From NCBI GenBank assembly GCA_040268355.1, contig JAWRIT010000049.1:1-16771 (forward strand): DNA of 16,771 nucleotides, in the 5' to 3' direction. The translations under genes and the position numbers were made by a program. This DNA is from UBA1367 sp040268355. GTDB taxonomy: Bacteria > Actinomycetota > Coriobacteriia > Coriobacteriales > Atopobiaceae. The notes under the pieces were generated by a model. The model did not search any database. It worked only from the letters and a program-made list of their open reading frames with translations, and had not been told where the DNA came from. Positions 6,777 through 12,326 of the stretch are shown piece after piece. Position 1 is the first letter of the stretch. Each line of letters opens with the position of its first letter.

Positions 6777-7345
6777 GGATCGTGGGCGGCAGATGGCGGG
6801 GCAGAAGGCTCGCGGCACCAGAGGGCAGGGGCACCCGCCCCACGACCGACCGAATTCGCGAGTCGTTGGCGTCGATGGTCCTTGCCGCCTTCGATCTGGA
6901 CCTCTCTGGTGTGCGCGTGCTCGACGCCTTCGCGGGCTCGGGGGCCATGGGCCTCGAGCTGCTGTCGCGGGGGGCGAAGAGCTGCACCTTCGTGGAGCGA
7001 GACCGGCGTTCCGCCGCCATCGTCCGCGACAACATCGAGCGTCTGGACGCGGCGTCGTGCGCGCGCCTGCAGGTGGCGGACGTCCACGCGCTGGCCGCGC
7101 GGGGCGGCCTGGTGGGCGGGCCCTTCTCGCTCGTCGTGCTCGACCCGCCTTATGCGACAGACGTCGCGCAGGTCGCCGCGCTCGTGTCGGACCTGCGCGC
7201 CGCGTCCGAGCTCACCCCCGACGCGACCATCCTGTACGAGCACGCCGCCGACGCCCCCGGACTCGACCTTGCGGGGGGCCAGACCGTCACGAGCAAGTCC
7301 CATGGGGCGACCGCCGTCGCGCTGCTCCGTCTGAAGGGAGACTGA
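6773..7345 (+). CDS. rsmD: 16S rRNA (guanine966-N2)-methyltransferase RsmD
   Basis: A 190-residue class I SAM-dependent methyltransferase. It opens MRIVGGRWRGRRL and TRPTTDRIRESL, typical of RsmD. The SAM-binding loop DAFAGSGAMGLE covers residues 51-62, the acidic VERD lies at 74-77, and the catalytic N-methyltransferase motif DPPY is at 124-127. It methylates G966 (E. coli numbering) of 16S rRNA in the assembled small subunit. Its ATG overlaps the recG stop (ATGA), and coaD begins one base after its stop. The rsmD-coaD pair is conserved widely, for example ylbH-ylbI in Bacillus. Confident from motifs, length and neighbours. Confidence 0.95.
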   Translation: MRIVGGRWRGRRLAAPEGRGTRPTTDRIRESLASMVLAAFDLDLSGVRVLDAFAGSGAMGLELLSRGAKSCTFVERDRRSAAIVRDNIERLDAASCARLQVADVHALAARGGLVGGPFSLVVLDPPYATDVAQVAALVSDLRAASELTPDATILYEHAADAPGLDLAGGQTVTSKSHGATAVALLRLKGD

Positions 7346-7346
7346 G

Positions 7347-7871
7347 ATGAACCACATTCAGCATGTCGTCGTTCCCGGCACCTTCGATCCGGTGACCTTG
7401 GGGCACATCGACGTCATCGCCCGGGCGCGTCACCTCTTCCCGCAGGTGACCGTCGCGGTGGCGGCCTCGCGCACCAAACGGGGCGTGGGGACGGCCTTCA
7501 CCCTGGACGAGCGGGTCGAGATGCTGCGCGATGCCCTCGAGGAGCAGGGCGTCAGCCACCTCGGCGGCGTGCGCGTGCTGCCCTTCACGGGCCTACTGGT
7601 GGAGTTCTGCCGCGAGCAGGGGGCCGGGGGCGTGGTCAAGGGCCTGCGCGCCATGACCGACTTCGAGTACGAGCTGCAGCAGGCCGACCTCAACGCGCAC
7701 CTCGCGCCCGACCTGGAGAGCGTCTTCGTCATGAGCAACCCCGACTACGGCTACGTCTCCTCGAGCATCGTGCGCGAGCTGGCCTCCCTCGGAAGCGACG
7801 TGAGCTCGCTGGTACCCCCGTGCGTGGAGCGCAAGCTCCGCGAGCACTACGGAGCGGCCACGCAGACCTGA
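7347..7871 (+). CDS. coaD: Phosphopantetheine adenylyltransferase (PPAT)
   Basis: A 174-residue nucleotidyltransferase of the usual PPAT length. The nucleotide-binding PGTFDPVTLGH covers residues 10-20, with TxGH at 17-20. GLRAMTDFEYE begins at 99 and the SSS-IVRE motif lies at 138-144. It adenylates 4'-phosphopantetheine to dephospho-CoA, the penultimate step of coenzyme A synthesis. CoA in turn donates the phosphopantetheine arm of the ACP encoded downstream. GAAGGGAG (7333-7340) lies before the ATG, and rsmD ends two bases earlier, so the two are co-transcribed. A 90-bp gap containing a GC hairpin separates it from the phosphofructokinase gene. Confidence 0.96.
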   Translation: MNHIQHVVVPGTFDPVTLGHIDVIARARHLFPQVTVAVAASRTKRGVGTAFTLDERVEMLRDALEEQGVSHLGGVRVLPFTGLLVEFCREQGAGGVVKGLRAMTDFEYELQQADLNAHLAPDLESVFVMSNPDYGYVSSSIVRELASLGSDVSSLVPPCVERKLREHYGAATQT

Positions 7872-7914
7872 GGGACAAGGGAGGGCTCGTTCGACGGTCG
7901 TGAGGCGGCATCAC

Positions 7915-7944
7915 GGGCGGCGGGCCCCTTTGGGGTGGCCGCCC
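7915..7944 (+). repeat. GC-rich hairpin before the phosphofructokinase gene
   Basis: GGGCGGC (7915-7921) pairs with GCCGCCC (7938-7944), and an inner CCCC/GGGG stem (7925-7928/7932-7935) closes on TTT, with an asymmetric internal bulge. It ends nine bases before the proposed ribosome-binding run. No U-run follows, so it is not an obvious terminator. It may stabilise the mRNA or modulate initiation. Confidence 0.5.
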
Positions 7945-7961
7945 ACATTCCTGGGGGCACA

Positions 7962-9203
7962 ATGGCTCGGTTCAGCAACATTCTCGTCGGTCAGTCCGGT
8001 GGTCCCACAGTGGCCATCAACTCGAGCCTGGCGGGCGTCTTCGAGACCGCGCGCGCGTCGGGGGCTGGCGTGCTGGGAATGCGCTACGGCATCGAGGGGC
8101 TCTTCGACGACAAGCTGCTTGACCTCCAGGCGGAGTTCGGCGGCGAGGCCGACGTGCAGCTGCTGCGCCAGACCCCCTCGAGCTACCTGGGCAGCTGCCG
8201 CTACAAGCTTCCGGCGCCGGAGGAGGACGAGCGGCCCTACGTCCGCCTGTTCGACCTGTTCGAGCGCAACCGCGTCAACGCGGTGCTCTACATCGGCGGC
8301 AACGACTCGATGGACACCATCGCCAAGCTCGCCGCCTACGGCGAGCGGGAGGGGAGTCCCATACGCTTCGTGGGCGTGCCGAAGACCATCGACAACGACC
8401 TGGAGGGCACCGACCACACGCCGGGCTTCGGGAGCGCCGCGAAGTTCATCGCCACCTCGGTCGCGGAGATCGGGCGCGACTCGAGCGTGTACGACCTGCA
8501 CAACGTCACCTTCGTCGAGATCATGGGCAGAAACACCGGCTGGCTGGCGGGCGCCTCCGCCCTGGCCAGCCAGCGGCATGCCCTCTGCCCGGACCTCATC
8601 TTGCTGCCCGAGTCCCCCGTCTGCGAGAACGCCCTGGTCGAGCGCGTGTCGGAGCTTTTGGGAGAGATGAAGTCGGTGGTGGTCGCGGTCTCGGAGGGCG
8701 CGCGCCGCCCGGACGGATCGATGCTGGCCGCGCCGACGTGCGGTGCCATCAAGACGGACGCCTTCGGGCACGCGGCGGCGCTCTCGGGCGCGAGTCGTCT
8801 GCTCGCCCTTGTCGTGGGAGAGCGCTTGGGCGTCAAGACCAGGGCGGTCGAACTCTCGACCCTTCAGCGCTGCGCCACCCACATGGCGAGCGCCACGGAC
8901 CTCGACGAGGCCTACGCCCTGGGCGGGCTCGCGGTGCGCGCGGCGATGGAGGGCGCATCGGGCGTCATGCCGACCATCAGGCGGCTCGACAGCCAGCCCT
9001 ACCGCATCGAGTACGGGACGATCGCGACCTGCGAGGTGGCCAACCGCGAACGGCAGGTCCCCACCTCCTGGATCCGCGACGATGGCATGGGCGTCACCGA
9101 GGACTTCGTCCGCTACGCCCGACCGCTCGTGCAGGGGGAGGTCTCGCCGCTGTTCGTGGACGGCCTGCCGCATCACATCCCGATGCTCACCTGGGGTCGC
9201 TGA
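7962..9203 (+). CDS. 6-phosphofructokinase, probably pyrophosphate-dependent
   Basis: A 413-residue group A phosphofructokinase that phosphorylates fructose-6-phosphate. The N-terminal GQSGGPTVAIN loop (10-20), PKTIDNDL (140-147; catalytic-base candidate Asp144) and the MGR substrate motif (188-190) are clear. Two positions separate PPi- from ATP-users in this family: the residue matching E. coli Gly104 is Asp115 here (GGND at 112-115), and that matching Gly124 is Lys141. Both are the PPi-type states, so I infer PPi as phosphate donor and a reversible reaction. ATG at 7962 follows GGGGG (7953-7957); an in-frame GTG at 7935 falls inside a hairpin and is less likely. It follows coaD by 90 bp with no clear promoter, so read-through is possible. 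Confidence 0.9.
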   Translation: MARFSNILVGQSGGPTVAINSSLAGVFETARASGAGVLGMRYGIEGLFDDKLLDLQAEFGGEADVQLLRQTPSSYLGSCRYKLPAPEEDERPYVRLFDLFERNRVNAVLYIGGNDSMDTIAKLAAYGEREGSPIRFVGVPKTIDNDLEGTDHTPGFGSAAKFIATSVAEIGRDSSVYDLHNVTFVEIMGRNTGWLAGASALASQRHALCPDLILLPESPVCENALVERVSELLGEMKSVVVAVSEGARRPDGSMLAAPTCGAIKTDAFGHAAALSGASRLLALVVGERLGVKTRAVELSTLQRCATHMASATDLDEAYALGGLAVRAAMEGASGVMPTIRRLDSQPYRIEYGTIATCEVANRERQVPTSWIRDDGMGVTEDFVRYARPLVQGEVSPLFVDGLPHHIPMLTWGR

Positions 9204-9252
9204 CGCCACCACGGGCGCAGCTGGTAGCGCGGGCGACCTCCGCTGCGGACGT

Positions 9253-9323
9253 CATGGAAGCCCCCGCTGGCGGTGCGGGCAACCCCGCTGTGGCCGGCCC
9301 CCTGAGCGGCTTTTCCATGGAAA
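9253..9323. repeat. Inverted repeat and 12-bp palindrome before the DivIVA-like gene
   Basis: CATGGAA (9253-9259) pairs with TTCCATG (9313-9319), and CCGCT (9264-9268) with AGCGG (9305-9309), giving a long imperfect stem. The right arm also belongs to a perfect palindrome TTTCCATGGAAA (9312-9323). This lies 60 bp upstream of the proposed -10 box, a position suited to an activator or upstream operator. A short T-run (9311-9314) follows the AGCGGC arm, so weak termination of the phosphofructokinase transcript is also possible. Confidence 0.5.
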
Positions 9324-9379
9324 GTTTGCCGGTCGCACTGCGGGCGTGGAGGCGCCGATACGAGGGCTCACGAGAAATC

Positions 9380-9388
9380 TGGTAGGAT
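9380..9388 (+). promoter_or_regulatory. Candidate extended -10 promoter for the DivIVA-like/yceD pair
   Basis: TGGTAGGAT has TAGGAT preceded by TGn at the extended -10 spacing. It nearly matches TGGTAGAGT before rpmF. It lies about 70 bp before the start codon at 9457. No convincing -35 is seen. The 253-bp gap after the phosphofructokinase gene supports a separate promoter. Confidence 0.45.
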
Positions 9389-9456
9389 GGACGGGATTGT
9401 GGCCCCGAAGGGGATGCAGTCGCGAACGGGCCGTTTGTCTTCGAAGGGGGTTTTAC

Positions 9457-9954
9457 ATGCAGCCAGGCGAAGAGATTGAGAGCTTGGTGGCCGAACTCGA
9501 GCAGGTCGTGAGCGAGGGCAAGACGCCCTTCGGCGGCGGTACCAACAAGAAGGTCGTCGACGTCCAGGACATCTACGAGATCATCGACGAGATCCGTCGG
9601 GTGTTCCCGCAGGAGTTCTCGGACGCGCGCCGCATCGTCAAGGAAGAGGCCGAGACGCTCGAGCGCGCCCAGATGCAGGCCGACTCCATCATTGCCGACG
9701 CCCAGCAGCAGGCCATGATCCTGGCGGGCGACCAGGAGGTCGTGCGCCTGGCCCAGCAGCAGGCGGAGCAGATTCGAGACCAGGCCCAGCAGTACGAGCG
9801 CGACACCCGCTACAACGCGGAGGAGTACGCCGACACGGTGCTTGCCCACCTCGAGGACAACATCAAGTCGCTCACCAACTCGGTGACGCGCGTCCGGCAG
9901 ACGCTCAACGAGAACTCCGGCGCGCGCAACTCGTCGCAGAACGTCAACTGGTAG
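9457..9954 (+). CDS. DivIVA/SepIVA-like coiled-coil protein
   Basis: A 165-residue soluble protein. The N-terminal part contains VVDVQDIYEIIDEIRRVFPQ (33-52). A long charged, Gln- and Ala-rich coiled coil follows (about 55-150), and the tail is short and polar. There is no signal peptide, membrane segment or cysteine. Automatic annotation often calls such proteins ATPase subunit-like because of the coiled coil. Position directly before yceD, with rnc nearby, matches my recollection of the mycobacterial septation gene sepIVA (DivIVA-domain), so a role at septum or pole is plausible but inferred. AAGGGGG (9444-9450) supports the start. yceD begins five bases after the stop. Family membership is moderately sure, function less so. 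Confidence 0.65.
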   Translation: MQPGEEIESLVAELEQVVSEGKTPFGGGTNKKVVDVQDIYEIIDEIRRVFPQEFSDARRIVKEEAETLERAQMQADSIIADAQQQAMILAGDQEVVRLAQQQAEQIRDQAQQYERDTRYNAEEYADTVLAHLEDNIKSLTNSVTRVRQTLNENSGARNSSQNVNW

Positions 9955-9959
9955 CTTCC

Positions 9960-10526
9960 ATGCAGCACGTTCAGGCAGTCCTCGACGACCGGCTTGCCAG
10001 CCCGGGAGACACCATGCCGCTGGCGGGGCACCTCGCGGAGTCGGGGTACACGCTCGGGGAGCACGCCTTCACCTTGCCCGAGGGGCTTGACTTCGACCTC
10101 ATGCTGACCAACGCGGGCGAGGGCATCCTCGCCACGGGCATCGTGCGCGGACAGGTCGTGGGCACCTGCGACCGTTGCCTCGATCGCGCGGAGTTCGACC
10201 TCGCGGCCGAGGTCGACGAGTACTTCCTCTTCCACGCCCCCTCAGAGACCGCCTCGCTGGGCGAGGGGGAGGATGACGTGGACTTCTCGCTGGTGGGGGC
10301 CGACCACACGATCGACCTTTCGGAGGCGCTCGAGGCGGCTCTGCTCATGGAGACGCCGTTCGTGGTGCTGTGCCGGCCGGACTGCCAAGGGCTCTGCCCG
10401 GTCTGCGGCGAGAACCTGAACGAGCGTGACTGCGGCCATGCCGCGCAGATCGAGGAGGAGCGCATGGAGGCGAGTCCGTTCGCCGCGCTTCGTAAGCTCA
10501 AGCTCGACGACGAGCGACAGCAGTGA
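9960..10526 (+). CDS. yceD: YceD family (DUF177) protein
   Basis: A 188-residue DUF177 protein. It has CDRC at 70-73 and a second cysteine cluster at 138-158 (Cys138, 142, 146, 149, 158) around the family signature GLCPVCGENLN, probably a zinc site. The acidic middle and the DLSEALEAALLMETP helix are typical. YceD proteins are tied to 23S rRNA accumulation and are almost always encoded beside rpmF, as here. The start lacks a strong ribosome-binding site and lies five bases after the preceding stop, suggesting translational coupling. A 158-bp gap with its own promoter precedes rpmF, so the yceD-rpmF link is looser than in many bacteria. Confidence 0.9.
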   Translation: MQHVQAVLDDRLASPGDTMPLAGHLAESGYTLGEHAFTLPEGLDFDLMLTNAGEGILATGIVRGQVVGTCDRCLDRAEFDLAAEVDEYFLFHAPSETASLGEGEDDVDFSLVGADHTIDLSEALEAALLMETPFVVLCRPDCQGLCPVCGENLNERDCGHAAQIEEERMEASPFAALRKLKLDDERQQ

Positions 10527-10605
10527 TCCCAGAGGCGTCCACCTGAGGCGCCCATCGCAGGCGGTCGTGAAGAATAGTTGTCTCGTGCGAGCGCGTCACC
10601 AGGTG

Positions 10606-10614
10606 TGGTAGAGT
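10606..10614 (+). promoter_or_regulatory. Candidate extended -10 promoter for rpmF
   Basis: TGGTAGAGT has TAGAGT preceded by TGn. A TTGTCT (10578-10583) upstream is 25 bp away, too far for a normal -35. The predicted transcript start is about 10620-10623, only a few bases before the leader ATG at 10625. Confidence 0.5.
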
Positions 10615-10624
10615 ACTTGCTTGC

Positions 10625-10672
10625 ATGTCTGCAGGAGACCATCCGGCGCCGTCGGATGTTGGCAAGGTGTAA
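10625..10672 (+). CDS. Possible 15-codon leader ORF before rpmF
   Basis: ATG at 10625 encodes MSAGDHPAPSDVGKV and ends with TAA at 10670-10672. It would be leaderless or nearly so if the -10 at 10609-10614 is right, a common mode in Actinomycetota. It spans a 6-bp hairpin and its stop abuts the rpmF ribosome-binding site. Too short to prove that it is translated. Confidence 0.3.
   Translation: MSAGDHPAPSDVGKV
10640..10658 (+). repeat. Hairpin in the rpmF leader
   Basis: CATCCG (10640-10645) and CGGATG (10653-10658) are perfect complements around a 7-nt GC-rich loop. The hairpin lies 14 nt before the GAGAGG ribosome-binding site of rpmF. It could be an L32 autoregulatory or translational control element, but it resembles no leader I can name. 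Confidence 0.45.
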
Positions 10673-10684
10673 GAGAGGTTCATG

Positions 10685-10864
10685 ATGGCAGTACCCAAGC
10701 AAAAGAAGGGCCGCAGCGCCACGCGCACGCGCCGTTCGGCCAATAGCAAGCTCGCCGCATCCGCGCGCTCCGTCTGCCCGCAGTGCGGTGCTCCCAAGCT
10801 CCCGCATCACGTGTGCCCCAACTGCGGCTTCTACCGTGATCGCGAGGTCGTGGTCACCGAGTAG
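10685..10864 (+). CDS. rpmF: 50S ribosomal protein L32
   Basis: A 59-residue L32 starting MAVPKQKKGRSATRTRR, with a C-terminal zinc ribbon of Cys31/Cys34 and Cys44/Cys47, so it is the zinc-binding form. Two in-frame ATGs occur at 10682 and 10685. The second gives the conserved MAVPK start and the better distance (six bases) from GAGAGG at 10673-10678, so I use it. It has its own candidate promoter and a strong terminator, so it can be expressed independently of yceD upstream and plsX downstream. Length, motifs and neighbours all agree. Confidence 0.97.
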   Translation: MAVPKQKKGRSATRTRRSANSKLAASARSVCPQCGAPKLPHHVCPNCGFYRDREVVVTE

Positions 10865-10888
10865 GGCTTGCGTCATACGTACGCCATG

Positions 10889-10920
10889 GAGGCCGGTCCC
10901 TTCCGGGACTGGCCTCTTTT
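10889..10920 (+). terminator. Intrinsic terminator after rpmF
   Basis: GAGGCCGGTCCC (10889-10900) pairs with GGGACTGGCCTC (10905-10916) across a TTCC loop, giving a 12-bp stem with a single G-U pair. TTTT then CTC follows. It lies 25 bp past the rpmF stop and would separate rpmF from plsX. Confidence 0.9.
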
Positions 10921-10927
10921 CTCGTAT

Positions 10928-10933
10928 TAGAAT
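10928..10933 (+). promoter_or_regulatory. Candidate -10 box for plsX
   Basis: TAGAAT is 5/6 to TATAAT and lies 8 bp past the rpmF terminator, 77 bp before the plsX start. The 17-bp-spaced -35 position falls in the terminator stem (GGGACT) and is poor. The presence of the terminator implies that plsX needs a promoter about here. Confidence 0.4.
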
Positions 10934-11009
10934 CAAGTTCGCATACCAGCTCGGCCACATGGTGAGGGGAAACTCGGCCGGGCGGAGACCGAAGGAGATG
11001 GGAGGACAC

Positions 11010-12002
11010 ATGGTGAGCGTCTGCGTCGATGTGATGGGGGGAGACCGGGAACCCCAGGTGGTGCTTGACGGCATAGCCGCGGCCCTTGCCGCCGAGGCGG
11101 ACCTGAGCGTGCTCGTCGCCGGACCAGAGGAGCTGGTCGTGCCCTTCTGCGCCGACCACGCGAACGCGAAGGCCCTCGTCTGCACGGAGGCCATCGCCAT
11201 GGACGAGCATCCCGCCGATGCCGTCCGCACCAAGAAGGACTCGACCATCGTGCGGGCCTGCGCGGCCGTGCGCGCGGGGGAGGTGGACGGCTTCTTCTCG
11301 GCGGGCTCGACCGGGGCGGTTCTCGCGGCGGCCACCCTCGGCGTCGGGCGCATTAAGGGCATCAGGCGTCCGGCCATCGCAAGCGCGCTGCCCAGCGCGA
11401 CCGGCCGGCAGACGGTCATGCTCGACCTGGGCGCCAACGCCGACGTCCGCCCGGAGATGATCGTCCAGTTCGCCCAGATGGGCCGCGCCTACTCCCGCGC
11501 GGTGCTGGGCGTGGACGACCCGCAGGTGGGCCTGCTCTCCAACGGGTCGGAGGACACCAAGGGCTCCGAGCTCGCGCTGTCCTACCACAGCGCGCTCGCC
11601 TCGGCCGGGTCGTGGTTCGCCGGCAACGCCGAGGGCGGCGACCTTCTGGCGGGCACCTTCGACGTCGTCGTCACGGACGGCTTCACCGGAAACGTCGCCC
11701 TCAAGAGCGTCGAGGGGGCGGTCAAGTACATCGTGCGGTCCCTGCGCCGCATCACCACCACCTCGAAGCGCGCCGCGCTCGGCGCCCTTTTGCTCAAGCC
11801 CGCCCTCGCCGAGATCGCCCACGACCTCTCCGGCGACGAGCTGGGAGGCGCCGTCCTGCTTGGCGTCAAGGCGCCGGTGTTCATCGGACACGGGGACACC
11901 TCGGTCGAGGCCATCAAGAACGGCACCCTTGCCACGGCGGCCGCCGTTCGGGGTGGGCTTGTGGACAAGATCAGCGAGACCATCTCGTCGGAGCGCGACT
12001 AG
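11010..12002 (+). CDS. plsX: Phosphate acyltransferase PlsX
   Basis: A 330-residue PlsX of normal length. It starts with the family VDVMGGD segment. FFSAGSTGAVLAAATL, RRPAIASALP, MLDLGANAD, the NGSEDTKGSELA segment and VVTDGFTGNVALKSVEG follow in order. It interconverts acyl-ACP and acyl-phosphate, feeding PlsY for the first acylation of glycerol-3-phosphate, and acts peripherally at the membrane. GGGAGGA at 11000-11006 points to ATG 11010 or GTG 11013; the in-frame ATGs at 10998 and 10959 have no suitably spaced site. acpP follows after 78 bp. fabD and fabG, between plsX and the acp gene in Bacillus, are missing here. Confidence 0.95.
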   Translation: MVSVCVDVMGGDREPQVVLDGIAAALAAEADLSVLVAGPEELVVPFCADHANAKALVCTEAIAMDEHPADAVRTKKDSTIVRACAAVRAGEVDGFFSAGSTGAVLAAATLGVGRIKGIRRPAIASALPSATGRQTVMLDLGANADVRPEMIVQFAQMGRAYSRAVLGVDDPQVGLLSNGSEDTKGSELALSYHSALASAGSWFAGNAEGGDLLAGTFDVVVTDGFTGNVALKSVEGAVKYIVRSLRRITTTSKRAALGALLLKPALAEIAHDLSGDELGGAVLLGVKAPVFIGHGDTSVEAIKNGTLATAAAVRGGLVDKISETISSERD

Positions 12003-12008
12003 TACAAT
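12003..12008 (+). promoter_or_regulatory. Candidate -10 box for acpP
   Basis: TACAAT is 5/6 to TATAAT and begins immediately after the plsX stop codon, 73 bp before the acpP start. No clear -35 is visible. If used, transcription would begin inside the inverted repeat at 12008-12044. Confidence 0.4.
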
Positions 12009-12044
12009 GGTCCGTGCCGTGCGGCCACGGTGCGGCACGGACCA
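12008..12044. repeat. Perfect 12-bp inverted repeat between plsX and acpP
   Basis: TGGTCCGTGCCG (12008-12019) and CGGCACGGACCA (12033-12044) are perfect complements around a 13-nt centre that itself contains CGGCC and CCACGG. No U-run follows, so it is a poor terminator. It could be an operator over an acpP start, an mRNA-stabilising or RNase-processing hairpin, or a pause site. Confidence 0.6.
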
Positions 12045-12080
12045 CGCAACGAACCGAAGACAGAGTGAGGAGCATCCCCT

Positions 12081-12317
12081 ATGGACCACGAAGCGATCGC
12101 CGCCAAGGCGCGGGCAATCATCTCCGAGACCCTTGACGTGGACGAGGCGTCCATCGAGGAGTCGACCGAGTTCAAGGCGCTCGAGGCTGACTCGTTTGAC
12201 ATGCTTGAGCTGGTCAGCGCCCTTGAGGAGGAGTTCGGGATGGAGCTGCCCGACGATGGGCTCGATCGCATCGCGACCGTCGGGGATGTCATCGCTGCCA
12301 TCGAGGCCGCGCGCTAG
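12081..12317 (+). CDS. acpP: Acyl carrier protein
   Basis: A 78-residue acidic four-helix ACP. The phosphopantetheine site is Ser38 in EADSFDMLELV; the usual DSLD is DSFD here, a conservative change seen in other ACPs. The second helix ends ALEEEFGMELPDD and the C-terminus TVGDVIAAIEA is typical. It carries growing acyl chains in type II fatty acid synthesis and donates them to PlsX. GAGGAG at 12067-12072, eight bases before the ATG, supports the start. The rnc ribosome-binding site overlaps its stop codon. Confidence 0.96.
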   Translation: MDHEAIAAKARAIISETLDVDEASIEESTEFKALEADSFDMLELVSALEEEFGMELPDDGLDRIATVGDVIAAIEAAR

Positions 12318-12326
12318 GAGTCTGGC

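Noticed and set aside
5067..6818. 583-codon minus-strand open frame opposite recG
   Set aside because: Shadow of recG; the helicase motifs are all on the plus strand.
7935..7961. GTG start for the phosphofructokinase gene
   Set aside because: It is inside a GC hairpin without its own ribosome-binding site; the ATG at 7962 gives the normal short N-terminus before GQSGGP.
10959..11009. In-frame ATGs at 10959 and 10998 as plsX starts
   Set aside because: Neither has a properly spaced Shine-Dalgarno; the one at 10998 abuts AAGGAG directly, and PlsX proteins begin a few residues before VDxMGGD.
12008..12044. Intrinsic terminator after plsX
   Set aside because: The stem is strong but no U-run follows on the plus strand, and acpP lies directly downstream in the same direction.
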